This document shows, piece by piece, positions 8,491 to 18,516 of a stretch of 50,901 nucleotides of DNA. Every line of letters starts with the position of its first letter. Within the stretch, counting starts at the first letter, position 1. The stretch comes from DASVTR01 sp033855775 (lineage in GTDB: Bacteria; Acidobacteriota; Blastocatellia; Pyrinomonadales; Pyrinomonadaceae), in NCBI GenBank assembly GCA_033855775.1, contig JAWVFT010000084.1, positions 1 to 50,901 on the forward strand. Reading direction: 5' to 3'. A program made the position numbers and the translations under genes. The notes beneath the pieces were generated by a model that worked only from the letters and a program-made list of their open reading frames with translations, was not told where the DNA came from and did no database searches.

Positions 8491-8806
8491 CTCTATGCTT
8501 TAAGCCGGGTGAGAAGCTTTCGTGTCTACCGAAGGAGAGCGTTTGCGCGGGGCCTTGCGGCTGCTCTTCAGCCGTATTGACAGAGTAAACCTGCGCCCGC
8601 GAGCTTGTCAATAATCTTCACTTGCCTGACGCGCCGCTCGCACAGCGCGTCTGCGCGGCCAACTCAACAAAAGCGCGCGGCTCTGTTATATTGATTCATT
8701 GCTTCGCGCGCACGGAAAAACGCAGGCGTGCGCTATGCCGTTGATGGTTTGATTTGGCGCGGCCCGGTTTGTCTAAGGCGGTCGCGCTGTAGGGTAGAGT
8801 TTTAAG
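8491..8806. other. Divergent intergenic region
   Basis: About 315 bases between the receiver gene and the DUF512 gene, transcribed apart. It is somewhat AT-richer around 8600-8700. No convincing promoter pair, repeat or RNA was recognised. Confidence 0.3.
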
Positions 8807-10168
8807 ATGTATGAATTTGCCGTCGCTCCGGCGGTCACACAAATCCGCCGTCGCGGAGTCGAGATAACGGAAGTCACGCCTTCGAGCATCGCCGCCGAGA
8901 TGGAGTTGGAGGCGGGCGACCGCATCATCAAAGTCAACGGTCGCGTGGTGCGCGACTATCTCGACTTTCGTTTTCAAACCGGCGGCGAAACCGAACTCGT
9001 CGTCGAAGTTCGCAAGCGCAACGGCGAAGATTGGGAACTCGACATCGAACGCGCAGAGGGCGAAGACTTCGGCCTCGGCTTCGAAGCGATTGTCCCGCGT
9101 CAGTGCGCCAACGAATGTCTCTTCTGTTTCTGCAAAGGCAATCCTGAAGAAGCGCGTCCTTCGCTCTTTGTCCGCGACGAAGACATCCGCCTCTCTTTCC
9201 TCTACGGCAACTACACGACGCTCACTTCCATCACCGAAGACGAGATGAAGCGCGTCATCGAGCAACGCTTGACGCCGCAGTATGTCTCCGTCCATGCGAC
9301 CGACGTGAAGGTTCGCGCCCGCCTGCTCGGCATTGACGAGCAGCGCGCAGACATCACAGGAAAGATGCAGCGGATGCTCGACGCAGGCATAGAAATTCAC
9401 GCGCAGGTCGTCCTGTGTCCTGAGATTAACGACGGCGAAATTTTGCGCCGCACCGTTCTGGACCTCGCGGCGTTCTATCCGAAAATCAAGAGCGTGGCGA
9501 TTGTCCCGCTCGGCCTGACGCGCTACAACACGGACGAGCGGCTGACGCCCGTCACCGCAGAGTTTTGTCGTCAAGCGATTCGCAGCATCACTGCGCTCCA
9601 AAGAGAGTTGCGCGAGCGTCTGGGGACGACCTTCGCTTTCCTCGGCGACGAGATTTACCTGCGCGCCGGACGCGCCGTGCCTTCGCGCCGTCACTACGGC
9701 GACTATCCGCAAATCGAAGACGGCATCGGCATGGTGCGCAGCTTTCAAAATGATTTCGCCGCGCTCTGGCGCCGTCTTGAACGTCGCCCGCCGGCGCACG
9801 CTTCATCGCTCAACTCGACCGTCGTCACCGGAACACTCTTCGCGCCGATTCTCAAAGATTTGCTCGAACGCTTGAACGCTCGTTTCGGCGCTCGCCTCTC
9901 TGTCCTTGCGCTTGAGAATCGTTACTTCGGCGGCGACGTGTCTGTCGCGGGCCTGCTCACCGGCGAAGACCTGCTCGCGGCCAGAGAACAGCTTCGCGGC
10001 GACTCGCTCGTTATCCCCGGCTCGATGTTGAAGAGCGGCGACACTGTGATGCTCGACGGTCGCAAACTAGACGAACTGGAACGCGAGCTTGGCCTGCCCA
10101 TCCACGCGCTCGACTTCGACGGGCTGGCGCAAATGATTGAAAAGCAGGGGATGGAGATTAGGGGTTAG
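8807..10168 (+). CDS. DUF512 protein: PDZ domain, radical SAM-like core and DUF512
   Basis: 453 residues with three parts. A PDZ-like N-terminus covers residues 10-80. A radical-SAM-like iron-sulfur site of unusual spacing follows, with Cys100, Cys104 and Cys107 (CX3CX2C) in RQCANECLFCFC. The C-terminal DUF512 region contains GSMLKSGDTVMLDG. These proteins are widespread in Firmicutes, Cyanobacteria and Acidobacteria; the cyanobacterial and clostridial forms are of uncertain function, so I assign none. The last residues (MEIRG) and the stop codon are encoded inside a G-rich heptad repeat arm, so the natural C-terminus may have been altered by the repeat. Confidence 0.93.
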   Translation: MYEFAVAPAVTQIRRRGVEITEVTPSSIAAEMELEAGDRIIKVNGRVVRDYLDFRFQTGGETELVVEVRKRNGEDWELDIERAEGEDFGLGFEAIVPRQCANECLFCFCKGNPEEARPSLFVRDEDIRLSFLYGNYTTLTSITEDEMKRVIEQRLTPQYVSVHATDVKVRARLLGIDEQRADITGKMQRMLDAGIEIHAQVVLCPEINDGEILRRTVLDLAAFYPKIKSVAIVPLGLTRYNTDERLTPVTAEFCRQAIRSITALQRELRERLGTTFAFLGDEIYLRAGRAVPSRRHYGDYPQIEDGIGMVRSFQNDFAALWRRLERRPPAHASSLNSTVVTGTLFAPILKDLLERLNARFGARLSVLALENRYFGGDVSVAGLLTGEDLLAAREQLRGDSLVIPGSMLKSGDTVMLDGRKLDELERELGLPIHALDFDGLAQMIEKQGMEIRG

Positions 10169-10292
10169 GGGTTGGGGAAAGCGAGACACGCGCTGATGCA
10201 CGTCCTCTATTTTATCGAGCACGAACTTCATGCGAGAGTTGCTCGGAAGCTTTTTCTTCCCCAACCCCTAGCCCCTTTCCCCCAACCCCTTA
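10157..10292. repeat. Heptad inverted-repeat element, locus D
   Basis: The left arm 10161-10179 (AGGGGTT-type heptads) pairs with 10257-10275 with one mismatch. A further C-rich stretch extends to 10292, 4 bases before the methyltransferase ATG. The left arm contains the DUF512 stop codon (10166-10168). The 75-base loop region carries no recognised feature. Confidence 0.8.
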
Positions 10293-10296
10293 ATCA

Positions 10297-10923
10297 ATGA
10301 TTCAAGATGAAGAAAAAGCTATCGGCTCCGGGTCGGGCGCGGCGAAGAAGATTCTCGATGTCGGCTGCGGCAACAACAAGCATCCGGGCGCGGTCGGGAT
10401 GGACTTCAACCCGCGCACCGCGGCGGACGTGATACATGACCTCGGCGTCGTGCCGTATCCTTTCGCCGATAACGAGTTTGACGAAATCATCAGTCGCCAC
10501 GTCGCCGAGCATGTGCCGGACGTGATGGCCTTCATCTCGGAGTTGCACCGGATTACGAAGCCCGGAGGCCGCATCAAACTCGTCACGCCGCACTACTCGA
10601 ACCCGGACTGGCCCACAGACCCGACGCATCGCAACCATTTCAACAGCTACTCCTTCAACTGCTTCATGCAAGACCGCCGCCTCTTTCCCTTCTACACGGA
10701 TGTCGAGTTGAAGCTCGTCAGCGCCTACGTCAGCCTCGCCAATCTCTGGCGCGTTCTGGGCCTTGAGTTCATCACCAACCTCGACCAGCGTTGGCCGCGC
10801 TTTCGCTTCACGCGCAAGTTCTGGGAGTTCTACTTGAACTTCATCTGCCGCGGCAAAGAATTGCGCTTCGAGTTTGAGGTCGTCAAGCGAGACGCGCCCA
10901 CCCCGCCCGCCCGGAAATACTGA
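10297..10923 (+). CDS. SAM-dependent methyltransferase (class I)
   Basis: 208 residues. Motif I is ILDVGCGNNKHPG (residues 19-31) and an acidic residue follows at Asp36 (GMDFN). A motif-IV-like stretch includes FDEIISRHVAEHV, and a post-motif includes ITKPGGRIKLVTP. The fold is the type-11 methyltransferase. Similar proteins act on sugars, lipids or small molecules; the substrate is unknown here. It has no obvious membrane segment and is cytosolic. The start ATG follows C-rich heptads without a ribosome binding site. Confidence 0.85.
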   Translation: MIQDEEKAIGSGSGAAKKILDVGCGNNKHPGAVGMDFNPRTAADVIHDLGVVPYPFADNEFDEIISRHVAEHVPDVMAFISELHRITKPGGRIKLVTPHYSNPDWPTDPTHRNHFNSYSFNCFMQDRRLFPFYTDVELKLVSAYVSLANLWRVLGLEFITNLDQRWPRFRFTRKFWEFYLNFICRGKELRFEFEVVKRDAPTPPARKY

Positions 10924-11291
10924 GCAGCGTAGTAGCTTTGCGCCCGCCACCTGCCGCCGCCCGCGCCCGCCTCGCTTCGCCCGTCCCCGTCAATTCCATA
11001 GAAATGGAGGCGCGATTCGGAATTTTGGATTTTAGCGACCCGTTTGGCCGTTAAGTCCAATGAATTTTGCGTGTTGCGTCGCGTCGCCGCTCTGGAATGG
11101 TGCTTGCTTAAAAGCTTTTGTCCAAGATTCTGCTTATGACAGCGCTTTCAATAGTTCAGCCATATGTATCCTCCGCACCGGCGCACACCCATCAATCTGT
11201 GGCCTTTCAGCTTGCGCGGACATTTGCTTGAAAGTAGCGTCATGGCCGGTCGAACGACAGTCGGCTAGGGTTCTAACTTAAGGAGAAAGAT
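10924..11291. other. Intergenic region upstream of the first TonB-dependent receptor
   Basis: About 370 bases. CCAT and ATGG flank a 4-base loop near 10998-11010. Read on the minus strand this spot resembles, weakly, the leader found upstream of the two other receptors (CCATTTC then ATGGA then a GC-rich stretch). A small plus-strand frame from about 11060 has no family resemblance and no good ribosome binding site. AAGGAGAAAGAT immediately precedes the receptor ATG. Confidence 0.35.
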
Positions 11292-14200
11292 ATGTTCCAA
11301 AAGATCACCAGAATAACGGGCCTCTTCGCCCTGTTATTGCTCATGGGGTCGCTGAGTTTGAGCTTTGCGCAAAGCTCCGCGCAGGGCACAATGAGCGGCA
11401 CCGTTACAGACGCCTCCGGCGCTGTGGTCGCGGGCGCGACGGTCGAGGCGACCAACACCGGCACCGGCGAAAAGCGCACAGCGACCACTACTGACAGCGG
11501 CAGTTACTCAATCCCGAACCTGCCTCCGGGCCTCTATAGTGTCTCGACCACTGCTTCCGGCTTCGCCGCCAGCACGGTCAAAGATTTGAAGATTTCCGTT
11601 TCGTTTAATACGACGCAGGACTTCGCATTGAATCCGCAGGGCGCTTCGGAAACGGTCGTCGTTTCGACCGGCGACGCGCAGACGCAGATCAACACCACCG
11701 ACCAGCAGCTTTCGACGCTGCTCGATAATAAGAAAATCATTGACTTGCCGTTGCTTAACCGCGACCCGAACTCGCTGATTTTGCTCGCGCCCGGAACCGT
11801 CCAGACGCAGAGCGGCCTCGGCGGTTTCTCCGTCAACGGCTCGCGCGAACGCAACAATAACTTCCTCGTTGACGGCGTTGACAACAACGACGCCGACGTT
11901 CCCGGCATCGCCGGCGGCATCTCGACCCCGAACATTGACGCCACGCAGGAGTTTCGCGTCATCACCAGCAACTTCAACGCTGAGTTTGGCCGCAACACCG
12001 GCGCGATCATCAACGTGGCGACCAAGAACGGCACCAACGAGTATCACGGCAACGCCTACATCTACTATCGTAGCGACCGCTTCTCGGCGCGCGACTTCTT
12101 TGATGTCAGCGGCGAAGCAGACCCGCTGCAACGCAAGCAGTTCGGCACTTCCTTCGGCGGCCCGATTAAGAAGGACAAGATGTTCTTCTTCTTCAACTAC
12201 GAAGGCGACCGCTTCAACTTCGGCACGCAGGAATCGCGCGTGGTTCCCTCGGCGCTCGCGCGCACGGGCATCATCGTCACGCCTGCTCCCGACCCGACGC
12301 GCACAGCAGCGCAGAACGAGTCGGTCGGAAGATTCGGAACCATTGACATTCGTCAGGGCGGTTTCAACAATCGCACGGGCGTTCGTCTCGGCATCGGCCC
12401 GAACCTCGGCCTCAATCCGGCCATCACCAGCTTGCTCAGCCTCTTTCCGCTCGGCAACGACCACGCCAACGACCCGCTGCCCGGCGTGTTCGAGAGTTTC
12501 CGTTTCAGCTACCTGAACCGCAACCACACCGACAGCACGGCCTCGCGCTTTGACTGGCGACTGAACAACACGCACACGCTGACGGTGAGCCACAACTTCA
12601 GCACCGGCGTTTTCGCGGCTGGCTCCGACACGTTCCCCGGCACGGGCGACGGCATTCGCAGCCCGCAGCGCGGACAGTTGTTGACCATCAACCTGGTGTC
12701 CACGCTGACACCGAGCCTCGTTAACTCTTTCACCTTCGGCGGCAACCGCTCGAAGGCTCGCTTCAACGGCGCGGGCGATCAGGGCGTCAGCGCTTTAATT
12801 CCTGCCGCCATCAACGCCTCCTTCGCCGCTAACGGCATCGGGGTCGCCCCGAACATCGGCGGCACCAACGGTCGTGCCATCAGCCTTTCGACTTCGGCTC
12901 TGCAAGACCTTGGGACGTTCGACACGCAGTTCCGCTTTACGGGAACGACCGTGCTCAACGATTCGATAACCTACACGACGGGCAATCACACGATTCGTGG
13001 CGGCTACGAACAGCGCTGGGTCTACAGCAACAGCGCGACCAACTTCGGTCGCTCTGAAACGCTGAGCTTCGATTTCACGACGACCTTCGGCTTCCCGATT
13101 TTGCGCGGCAACGGCGGCAACAACATCACGACCGCCGGACAGGGCGGCACGGTGCAGAACTACGCCGCGTTCCTTTATGGTTTGACGGCTCTGCAACTGC
13201 AATCGCAGTTCTTCGACAAGAACGGCTCTCGCCGCGATAGTAACTACAGCGGCTTCCGCGTCCGCGAGTCCGACTTCTTCGTTCAGGACACGTGGAGAGT
13301 GCGCCCGAACTTCACGCTCAACTACGGTATGCGTTACGAGTTCAAGGGCGTGCCTTTCGAGGTCAACGGAATGCTCTCGACGCTGGTTGACCAGAACCCG
13401 GCGGACAGGGAACCGGCTGGCGGCTTTGTCTTCCAGGTGGTCGGCAAGAACTCCGGCAACAACCAGCAGGGACTCTACCTGAACGACTTTAACAACTTCG
13501 CCCCGCGCTTCGGCTTTGCCTACAGCCCGGGCTGGGAAAACGGTTTCATCTCGAAGTTGACGGGCGGCCCCGGAAAGATGTCTATCCGTGGCGGCTACGG
13601 CGTCTTCTACGACCGCGTGTTCGGCAACTTGTTTACCAACGCGCGCGGCAACCCGCCCTTCCAGCAGGACGTGCAGAACATTCCGTTCAACGACACCTTC
13701 TCCGGCACGATTCAGGAGTTTGGTCGTCCGGCGACGCAGATTCCGAGCACGCGAGTTCCGAGCAACGCGGAAATCTTCCCCGTGCTCTTCGCTTTGCCTG
13801 GCAACAACCAGTTCCAGTCGAAGTTTGCGACTCCGTATGAGCAGAAGTGGAACTTCGGCTTCCAGCGCGAGTTGGGCAACCAGTTCCTCTTCGAGGCCGA
13901 TTACGTCGGCGCGAAGGGCACCAACCTGTTGCGCGTCATCGACGGTCAGATGACCAGCGTGCCGCGTTGCAACGCGGTGGCAGCGGCGACTCCGGGCGTG
14001 GCTAACGATCCGCCGTGCGGCGGCCCGATTAGCACCAGCGGCGGCTCCAACGTCGTCAACGGTCGCTTCAACGACGCCTTCTTCCAGGCGGCGATGAATC
14101 TCTCGGTCGGTTTTTCGACCTATCACTCGCTGCAAACGCGCGTGACGAAGACCCTGACCAATTCCAGATTCGGTCTGGGCCAGATTCAGGGCGCTTACAC

Positions 14201-14924
14201 ATGGAGCCACGGAATTGACAACGCCAACGATCCGCTCGTCGGTTCGGCTGGCGAATCAACGCGCACCAACCCGCGCGACTCGTCAGGCTTTGCGGGCGGC
14301 TTCGGTCGTCCCGAGCGCGGCGACTCAGGTTTTGACGTGCGGCATCGCGTCGTCATCAACTTCCTGTATGACATTCCGTTCAAGTCTGACAACAGCTTCA
14401 TGAACTACCTGTTCGGCAACTGGTCAACGTCTGGCATCTATTCTTTCCAGACAGCCCAGCCCTTCAGCGTGTTCAGCACGATTGACTCCGCCGGTTCGGG
14501 CCTCAGCCAGCGCGCTGACTTCGCCAGCCCCGGCAATCCGAACAACATCACGCCGACGACCTTGCCGGCAGACCCGCGCACGACGACCTTCGACCTGCCG
14601 CGGACTGCCTTCGCCAATCCGTGCCCTCCGGGCAACCCGGCTTGCTTGGCGGCTGGCGTGGTGAGCTTGGTGGGCCGTGTTGGTGAAACCTCGCGCAACG
14701 GTTTCCGTGGCCCTGATTTCAGCAAGACGGACTTCTCCTTAATCAAGCGCATTCCGATTACGGAGCGTTACAAATTCACGATTCGCGCGGACTTCTTCAA
14801 TATCTTCAACCGCGTGAACTTCGGTGTTCCGGTCACGACGATCACGGCCACAAACTTTGGTCGTTCGACCTTCACTATCGGCACCCCGCGCGTCATTCAA
14901 TTCGCGGGTCGCTTCGAGTTCTAA
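11292..14924 (+). CDS. Oar-like TonB-dependent receptor with carboxypeptidase-regulatory domain
   Basis: 1210 residues. A signal peptide (residues 1-26) is followed by a carboxypeptidase-regulatory-like beta-sandwich (about 30-115; GTMSGTVTDASGAVVAGATV). Next come a plug domain with FSVNGSRERNNNFLVDG and a long beta-barrel ending in a terminal Phe (FAGRFEF), the usual outer-membrane assembly signal. By family it imports a large ligand such as an oligosaccharide, peptide or siderophore through the outer membrane, powered by TonB; the ligand is not readable. AAGGAG precedes the ATG, and a strong terminator follows the stop. Two further paralogues lie downstream on the other strand. Confidence 0.93.
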   Translation: MFQKITRITGLFALLLLMGSLSLSFAQSSAQGTMSGTVTDASGAVVAGATVEATNTGTGEKRTATTTDSGSYSIPNLPPGLYSVSTTASGFAASTVKDLKISVSFNTTQDFALNPQGASETVVVSTGDAQTQINTTDQQLSTLLDNKKIIDLPLLNRDPNSLILLAPGTVQTQSGLGGFSVNGSRERNNNFLVDGVDNNDADVPGIAGGISTPNIDATQEFRVITSNFNAEFGRNTGAIINVATKNGTNEYHGNAYIYYRSDRFSARDFFDVSGEADPLQRKQFGTSFGGPIKKDKMFFFFNYEGDRFNFGTQESRVVPSALARTGIIVTPAPDPTRTAAQNESVGRFGTIDIRQGGFNNRTGVRLGIGPNLGLNPAITSLLSLFPLGNDHANDPLPGVFESFRFSYLNRNHTDSTASRFDWRLNNTHTLTVSHNFSTGVFAAGSDTFPGTGDGIRSPQRGQLLTINLVSTLTPSLVNSFTFGGNRSKARFNGAGDQGVSALIPAAINASFAANGIGVAPNIGGTNGRAISLSTSALQDLGTFDTQFRFTGTTVLNDSITYTTGNHTIRGGYEQRWVYSNSATNFGRSETLSFDFTTTFGFPILRGNGGNNITTAGQGGTVQNYAAFLYGLTALQLQSQFFDKNGSRRDSNYSGFRVRESDFFVQDTWRVRPNFTLNYGMRYEFKGVPFEVNGMLSTLVDQNPADREPAGGFVFQVVGKNSGNNQQGLYLNDFNNFAPRFGFAYSPGWENGFISKLTGGPGKMSIRGGYGVFYDRVFGNLFTNARGNPPFQQDVQNIPFNDTFSGTIQEFGRPATQIPSTRVPSNAEIFPVLFALPGNNQFQSKFATPYEQKWNFGFQRELGNQFLFEADYVGAKGTNLLRVIDGQMTSVPRCNAVAAATPGVANDPPCGGPISTSGGSNVVNGRFNDAFFQAAMNLSVGFSTYHSLQTRVTKTLTNSRFGLGQIQGAYTWSHGIDNANDPLVGSAGESTRTNPRDSSGFAGGFGRPERGDSGFDVRHRVVINFLYDIPFKSDNSFMNYLFGNWSTSGIYSFQTAQPFSVFSTIDSAGSGLSQRADFASPGNPNNITPTTLPADPRTTTFDLPRTAFANPCPPGNPACLAAGVVSLVGRVGETSRNGFRGPDFSKTDFSLIKRIPITERYKFTIRADFFNIFNRVNFGVPVTTITATNFGRSTFTIGTPRVIQFAGRFEF

Positions 14925-14950
14925 AACAACTCACTCGCCAAAGGGGCAAA

Positions 14951-15040
14951 GCTTCCGCCGTCACAACACGGAAGCCGCCCCTGCGGCTCTTATCTACTCA
15001 AAGCCATGCCGGCAGCAATGTCGGCATGGCGATTTTTTTT
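14951..15040 (+). terminator. Terminator of the first TonB-dependent receptor gene
   Basis: The main hairpin pairs GCCATGCCG (15003-15011) with 15022-15030 and is followed by GATTTTTTTT. A smaller hairpin lies ahead of it (GCTTCCG 14951-14957 with 14969-14975). This is a textbook intrinsic terminator for the plus-strand gene ending at 14924. Confidence 0.85.
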
Positions 15041-15145
15041 GCGCGCGTCTTCTGCTGTTCCGTCGCCGCCGCTCCGCCGCAGCGCGCTTGAGCGAGCGCG
15101 TTGCGCGTAGAGTTGTCCAGAACATGATGAACAAAAGCGGCTGCG

Positions 15146-15179
15146 CTTTTTGAGAAGGACAGCGGGGCTTTTTGAGAAG
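15146..15179. repeat. Short direct repeat
   Basis: The 12-base word CTTTTTGAGAAG occurs at 15146-15157 and again at 15168-15179, 22 bases apart, between the facing receptor terminators. No function is assigned. Confidence 0.5.
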
Positions 15180-15194
15180 AAGAGCGGGCGCGTA

Positions 15195-15309
15195 AAAAAT
15201 GCCCGCCCCGCTGCTTTCCCTCAAGAGCAGCGGGGCGGGCTTAGAGTTTGTGTGGCAAGGCTGGCCGGGCGGGATGCCGTGGCTGTGATGCCACGGCCTC
15301 TCGCCCGCC
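15195..15309 (-). terminator. Double-hairpin terminator of the second receptor gene
   Basis: Read on the minus strand, an imperfect hairpin at 15268-15309 comes first (inner stem GCCGTGGC 15276-15283 with 15290-15297). It is followed by a perfect 15-bp GC-rich stem (15201-15215 with 15226-15240) and then ATTTTTTA. The second hairpin is the strong terminator for the gene ending at 15319. Confidence 0.8.
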
Positions 15310-15318
15310 AGTTCAGTT

Positions 15319-18300
15319 TTAGAAGAAGTAACGCGCGCCGAAGAGGAATGTCCGCCCGACGACGTTGGTCTGTCCCAGATTAAGGAACGTGGTGGTGTTA
15401 ATCGTGTTTCCGGCGGTGTTCGACGGAATCACTGTGAAGTTCCTGTGGTTGAACAGGTCGAAGACTTCCATGCGCAGTTGCAGCCGCTGCGTCTCGCCAA
15501 CCGTCCGAATGTTTTTGACAATCGAGAGATTGCTGAGTTCCGTGCCGCCGGTGCGCTGTGTGTTGGAGCCGAGCGTTCCGTTGATGCCTGAGCTGGAAGC
15601 GTTGACGATGAAGTAAGCGTTCGCCACGGGCGCGGTCGGCGTCGAAACCAGCGGATAAATGCCAGCCGGATTGACCGAGACGCGCTGCGACCCTTCGACC
15701 GTGCTGACTTGGCCCGCGAGGATGCCCAGAGCGTTGTTGCCGCTAAAGACCGAATACGGAGTGCCGGTGGCCAGCGTCGTCACGCCCGCCAACTCCCAAC
15801 CGCTGAAGACGCGATTCAGAAAACCGTTGCCCCTGAACACTTCCGGGCTGACCCATACCGAACTCATCACAAAGCGATGCGGCTGGTCAAAGCCGGAACG
15901 GCCCCGGTCACACTCAGGACAACGCGGGTCGCCGGGCAGCGTGCGATTCGCCTGACCGCCGAGCACGTCGTCCGACTCGCTGATGAACGAACTCCAGGTG
16001 TAGTTGGCATTGAAGGTCGAGCTGCCGAAGTTCTTGCCAAAGAAGCTGAGCGCGCTATAGCGTTTCTCAAGCGTGAACTGCCCCGAATGATAGATTGACT
16101 TGGCGATGCCCTGTCCAATCAGGACAGAGCCGCGCGTCGGGTCGAGCCGCTCGGCTTGAAGAGCCGCGGCCGAAGCGTTGCACGGCGTGTTGAAGCGACT
16201 CAACGGCCCGCAGAAGCCGATGTTGGCTTCCACTTCACGAACAAGGTTGCTGCCACGCGTGCCGATGTACTCGGCCTTGACCACATAGTTGTTGCCAATC
16301 TGATACTGCAAGCCGACCGTCCACTTGTCCGAGCGCGGCTGTTTGATTCTCTCGTTGGGCGAGAAGAGGCGCAGCGGCAGCAGGAGCGGATTGTTGCCCT
16401 GCGCCACGTAGGTCTGCGGCGTCGGCGGCGCAGGCAAGTTGTTGAAGGGATGCTGTCCCGTGATGTTGGTGAACGAGACGTTGACGCCGCGCGGGAAGTT
16501 GCGCGAGTTGTTCAGCAGGATGTTCTGAAACACCTGATCGTAGGCGATGCCGAAACCGGCGCGGAAGACCAGCTTGCCGTCCATGAAATTCTTCGGATTC
16601 CATGCCAGTCCAACACGCGGCCCGAAGTTGTTGTTGTCCGGCTTGGCGTTGGAGAAGAAGCCGAAGGGAGCCGTCACATACTCGTAGCGCAAGCCCAGAT
16701 TGAGCGTCAAATCAGGATTGACGCGCCAGTCGTCCTGCCCGAACCAGCTATGCTCGTAGGTGACGGCATCGGTCAATCCGTCTCCGGCATACTGCTGGAA
16801 CGAAGCGTTGCGGTCGAACAGGAAGTTGTTGATGTCGCCGTAGCTGACCGTGCCGCGCAGGTTCGGAGCAAAGAAGCTGGCCAGATGATAGCGCAGCATG
16901 TTGTAGCCGAACTTCATGGCGTGGTTGCCGGTCGTGTAGCCAACGTTGTCGGTCAACTCCAACACCTTGTCGTTGCGGCTCTGCGGGAAGTTGGCGTTGC
17001 CGAGCGAGAAGGCCGTCCCTGTGCCCGTAATGGCGAACGAGAAGCCGAGGTTCTCAGGGAAACTGAGCGTGCGCTGGCTGTAGGTGAAGCGCGACTCGTT
17101 AATCAACTTGGCCGAGAGCACGTACACGTCGTTGATTGTGAAAGAGCGGTCGTAGATGTTCTGGCCGACCTCCTGGCCGGGCAGGCTGGTGATGCCCGTG
17201 CTCGCGAACGGGCCTTTGAAGTTGTCCCGCAGGAAGCGGAACGAAAGCTGGTCGTTGTTGTTAATCTTCGTGTTGATTTTAATCAACTCGCGGTCGAAAT
17301 CTTCTTTGTAGGGAATGCCGCCCGTCGCTCCGCGATTGAAGGTCAGGAAGCTGAGCGTGCCTATCTGCGGGGTGCCGACGGCATTCAGATTTCTCACCGC
17401 TACGGAGCCGCCGCTCGTCGGGTCGTTGGAGACGGGATAGTTGTTAAGCAGAAAATCAACCGTCCCCGGAGCAAACAAAGCCTGATTGGCTTGCAGGAAT
17501 GCTCTGGACGCCGGAGACAAAGCAAGACGGCTGGCCGAACTCACCGTTTGACGAAAATCAGTAAAGTCGAAACTGGTGAAGAAGAAAGTATGGTTGCGCA
17601 CTATCGGCCCGCCGAAGGTGACGCCGTAGATGCTGTCGTTGGAGACGCTGCGGCAGTTGCGCAGAATCTGCGTCCGGCTCAGGTTGTTTGGATTGCTGGC
17701 CGTGTTGCTGTTGACGCAGCGCTGCTGGCTGGTCGTCAGCGAGTCAACGCCGTTGCCGTCCCAGTTATAAAAACCCGTCCCGTGAAACTCGTTCGTCCCG
17801 GAGCGAGTAATCTGGTTGACGTAGGAACCGGCGTTGCGGCCATACTCGGCGGCGAACGTGTTGGTGATAATCTGAAATTCGCCGAGGGCTTCCGGCGGCA
17901 AATTCTGACGCGGAATCGAGAGCGATTGGTCGTTATTGTTTGCGCCGTCAATCGTAAAGTTGTTCGAGCGCGTGCGGTTGCCGTTGACGGCGAAACCCGA
18001 ACCCGGACGACTGTTCTGGTTGGGCAGCACGCCCGGATTCAACAGCGCTAAGCCGTTCAAAGAATTGCGTCCCGGCAATTCCAGAATGCGGCGCTGGTCA
18101 ACGGTCTTGGAAACCTGGCTCTGCGTCGTCTCCAACAGCGCGCCGCTGTCGGAAACTTCAACCTGAGCTTTAATCGGCCCGGCTCCAAGCTTGAAATTAA
18201 CGGTCGTGTCAACGCCGGAACTGACGTTGCTGCGTTCCTCGCCCGACCCGAAGCCTGAGCGCTCGACCTTCACCGAATAGAAACCGACGGGCAGACCGCT

Positions 18301-18516
18301 GATGCGATACAACCCTTCGTCATTCGTCGTGTCGTTGCGCGTCACGCCGGTGTCAACGTTGGAAACCGTCACGGTCGCTCCGGCGACGGCATCGCCGCGC
18401 TCGTCGCTCACCACACCGGAGATGCTTCCATTGATGCTCTGCGCAAAGGCGGGGGGCAAAGTAACGAACCCGCATAGCAGCACGGCTGCTAACACAAGTA
18501 AGATCCTTGTCTTCAT
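15319..18516 (-). CDS. Oar-like TonB-dependent receptor with carboxypeptidase-regulatory domain
   Basis: 1065 residues from ATG 18516, which has AGGAGG upstream. A signal peptide (about 1-25) is followed by a carboxypeptidase-regulatory domain (GSISGVVSDERGDAVAGATV). The plug domain contains FAVNGNRTRSNNFTIDGANN. A barrel follows, ending in GARYFF. The Asn-rich plug motif and terminal aromatic residue are shared with the two other receptors, but overall identity appears modest, suggesting old paralogues with different ligands. Transcription runs toward the first receptor's terminator. No SusD-like partner or sigma/anti-sigma pair lies beside it. A very long antisense frame (16156-18051) is a codon-bias shadow. 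Confidence 0.93.
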   Translation of the reverse strand: MKTRILLVLAAVLLCGFVTLPPAFAQSINGSISGVVSDERGDAVAGATVTVSNVDTGVTRNDTTNDEGLYRISGLPVGFYSVKVERSGFGSGEERSNVSSGVDTTVNFKLGAGPIKAQVEVSDSGALLETTQSQVSKTVDQRRILELPGRNSLNGLALLNPGVLPNQNSRPGSGFAVNGNRTRSNNFTIDGANNNDQSLSIPRQNLPPEALGEFQIITNTFAAEYGRNAGSYVNQITRSGTNEFHGTGFYNWDGNGVDSLTTSQQRCVNSNTASNPNNLSRTQILRNCRSVSNDSIYGVTFGGPIVRNHTFFFTSFDFTDFRQTVSSASRLALSPASRAFLQANQALFAPGTVDFLLNNYPVSNDPTSGGSVAVRNLNAVGTPQIGTLSFLTFNRGATGGIPYKEDFDRELIKINTKINNNDQLSFRFLRDNFKGPFASTGITSLPGQEVGQNIYDRSFTINDVYVLSAKLINESRFTYSQRTLSFPENLGFSFAITGTGTAFSLGNANFPQSRNDKVLELTDNVGYTTGNHAMKFGYNMLRYHLASFFAPNLRGTVSYGDINNFLFDRNASFQQYAGDGLTDAVTYEHSWFGQDDWRVNPDLTLNLGLRYEYVTAPFGFFSNAKPDNNNFGPRVGLAWNPKNFMDGKLVFRAGFGIAYDQVFQNILLNNSRNFPRGVNVSFTNITGQHPFNNLPAPPTPQTYVAQGNNPLLLPLRLFSPNERIKQPRSDKWTVGLQYQIGNNYVVKAEYIGTRGSNLVREVEANIGFCGPLSRFNTPCNASAAALQAERLDPTRGSVLIGQGIAKSIYHSGQFTLEKRYSALSFFGKNFGSSTFNANYTWSSFISESDDVLGGQANRTLPGDPRCPECDRGRSGFDQPHRFVMSSVWVSPEVFRGNGFLNRVFSGWELAGVTTLATGTPYSVFSGNNALGILAGQVSTVEGSQRVSVNPAGIYPLVSTPTAPVANAYFIVNASSSGINGTLGSNTQRTGGTELSNLSIVKNIRTVGETQRLQLRMEVFDLFNHRNFTVIPSNTAGNTINTTTFLNLGQTNVVGRTFLFGARYFF

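Noticed and set aside
11060..11281. Small plus-strand frame before the first receptor
   Set aside because: Cys/Ser-rich product with no family likeness or ribosome binding site; kept only as part of the intergenic description.
12795..14210. 471-codon minus-strand frame antisense to the first receptor
   Set aside because: Same reason: a shadow with no family features, opposite a well-supported receptor.
16156..18051. 631-codon open frame antisense to the second receptor
   Set aside because: It is a codon-bias shadow of a GC-rich gene; the product is low in recognised motifs and rich in Arg, Ala and Val. The sense frame has a signal peptide and all family domains.
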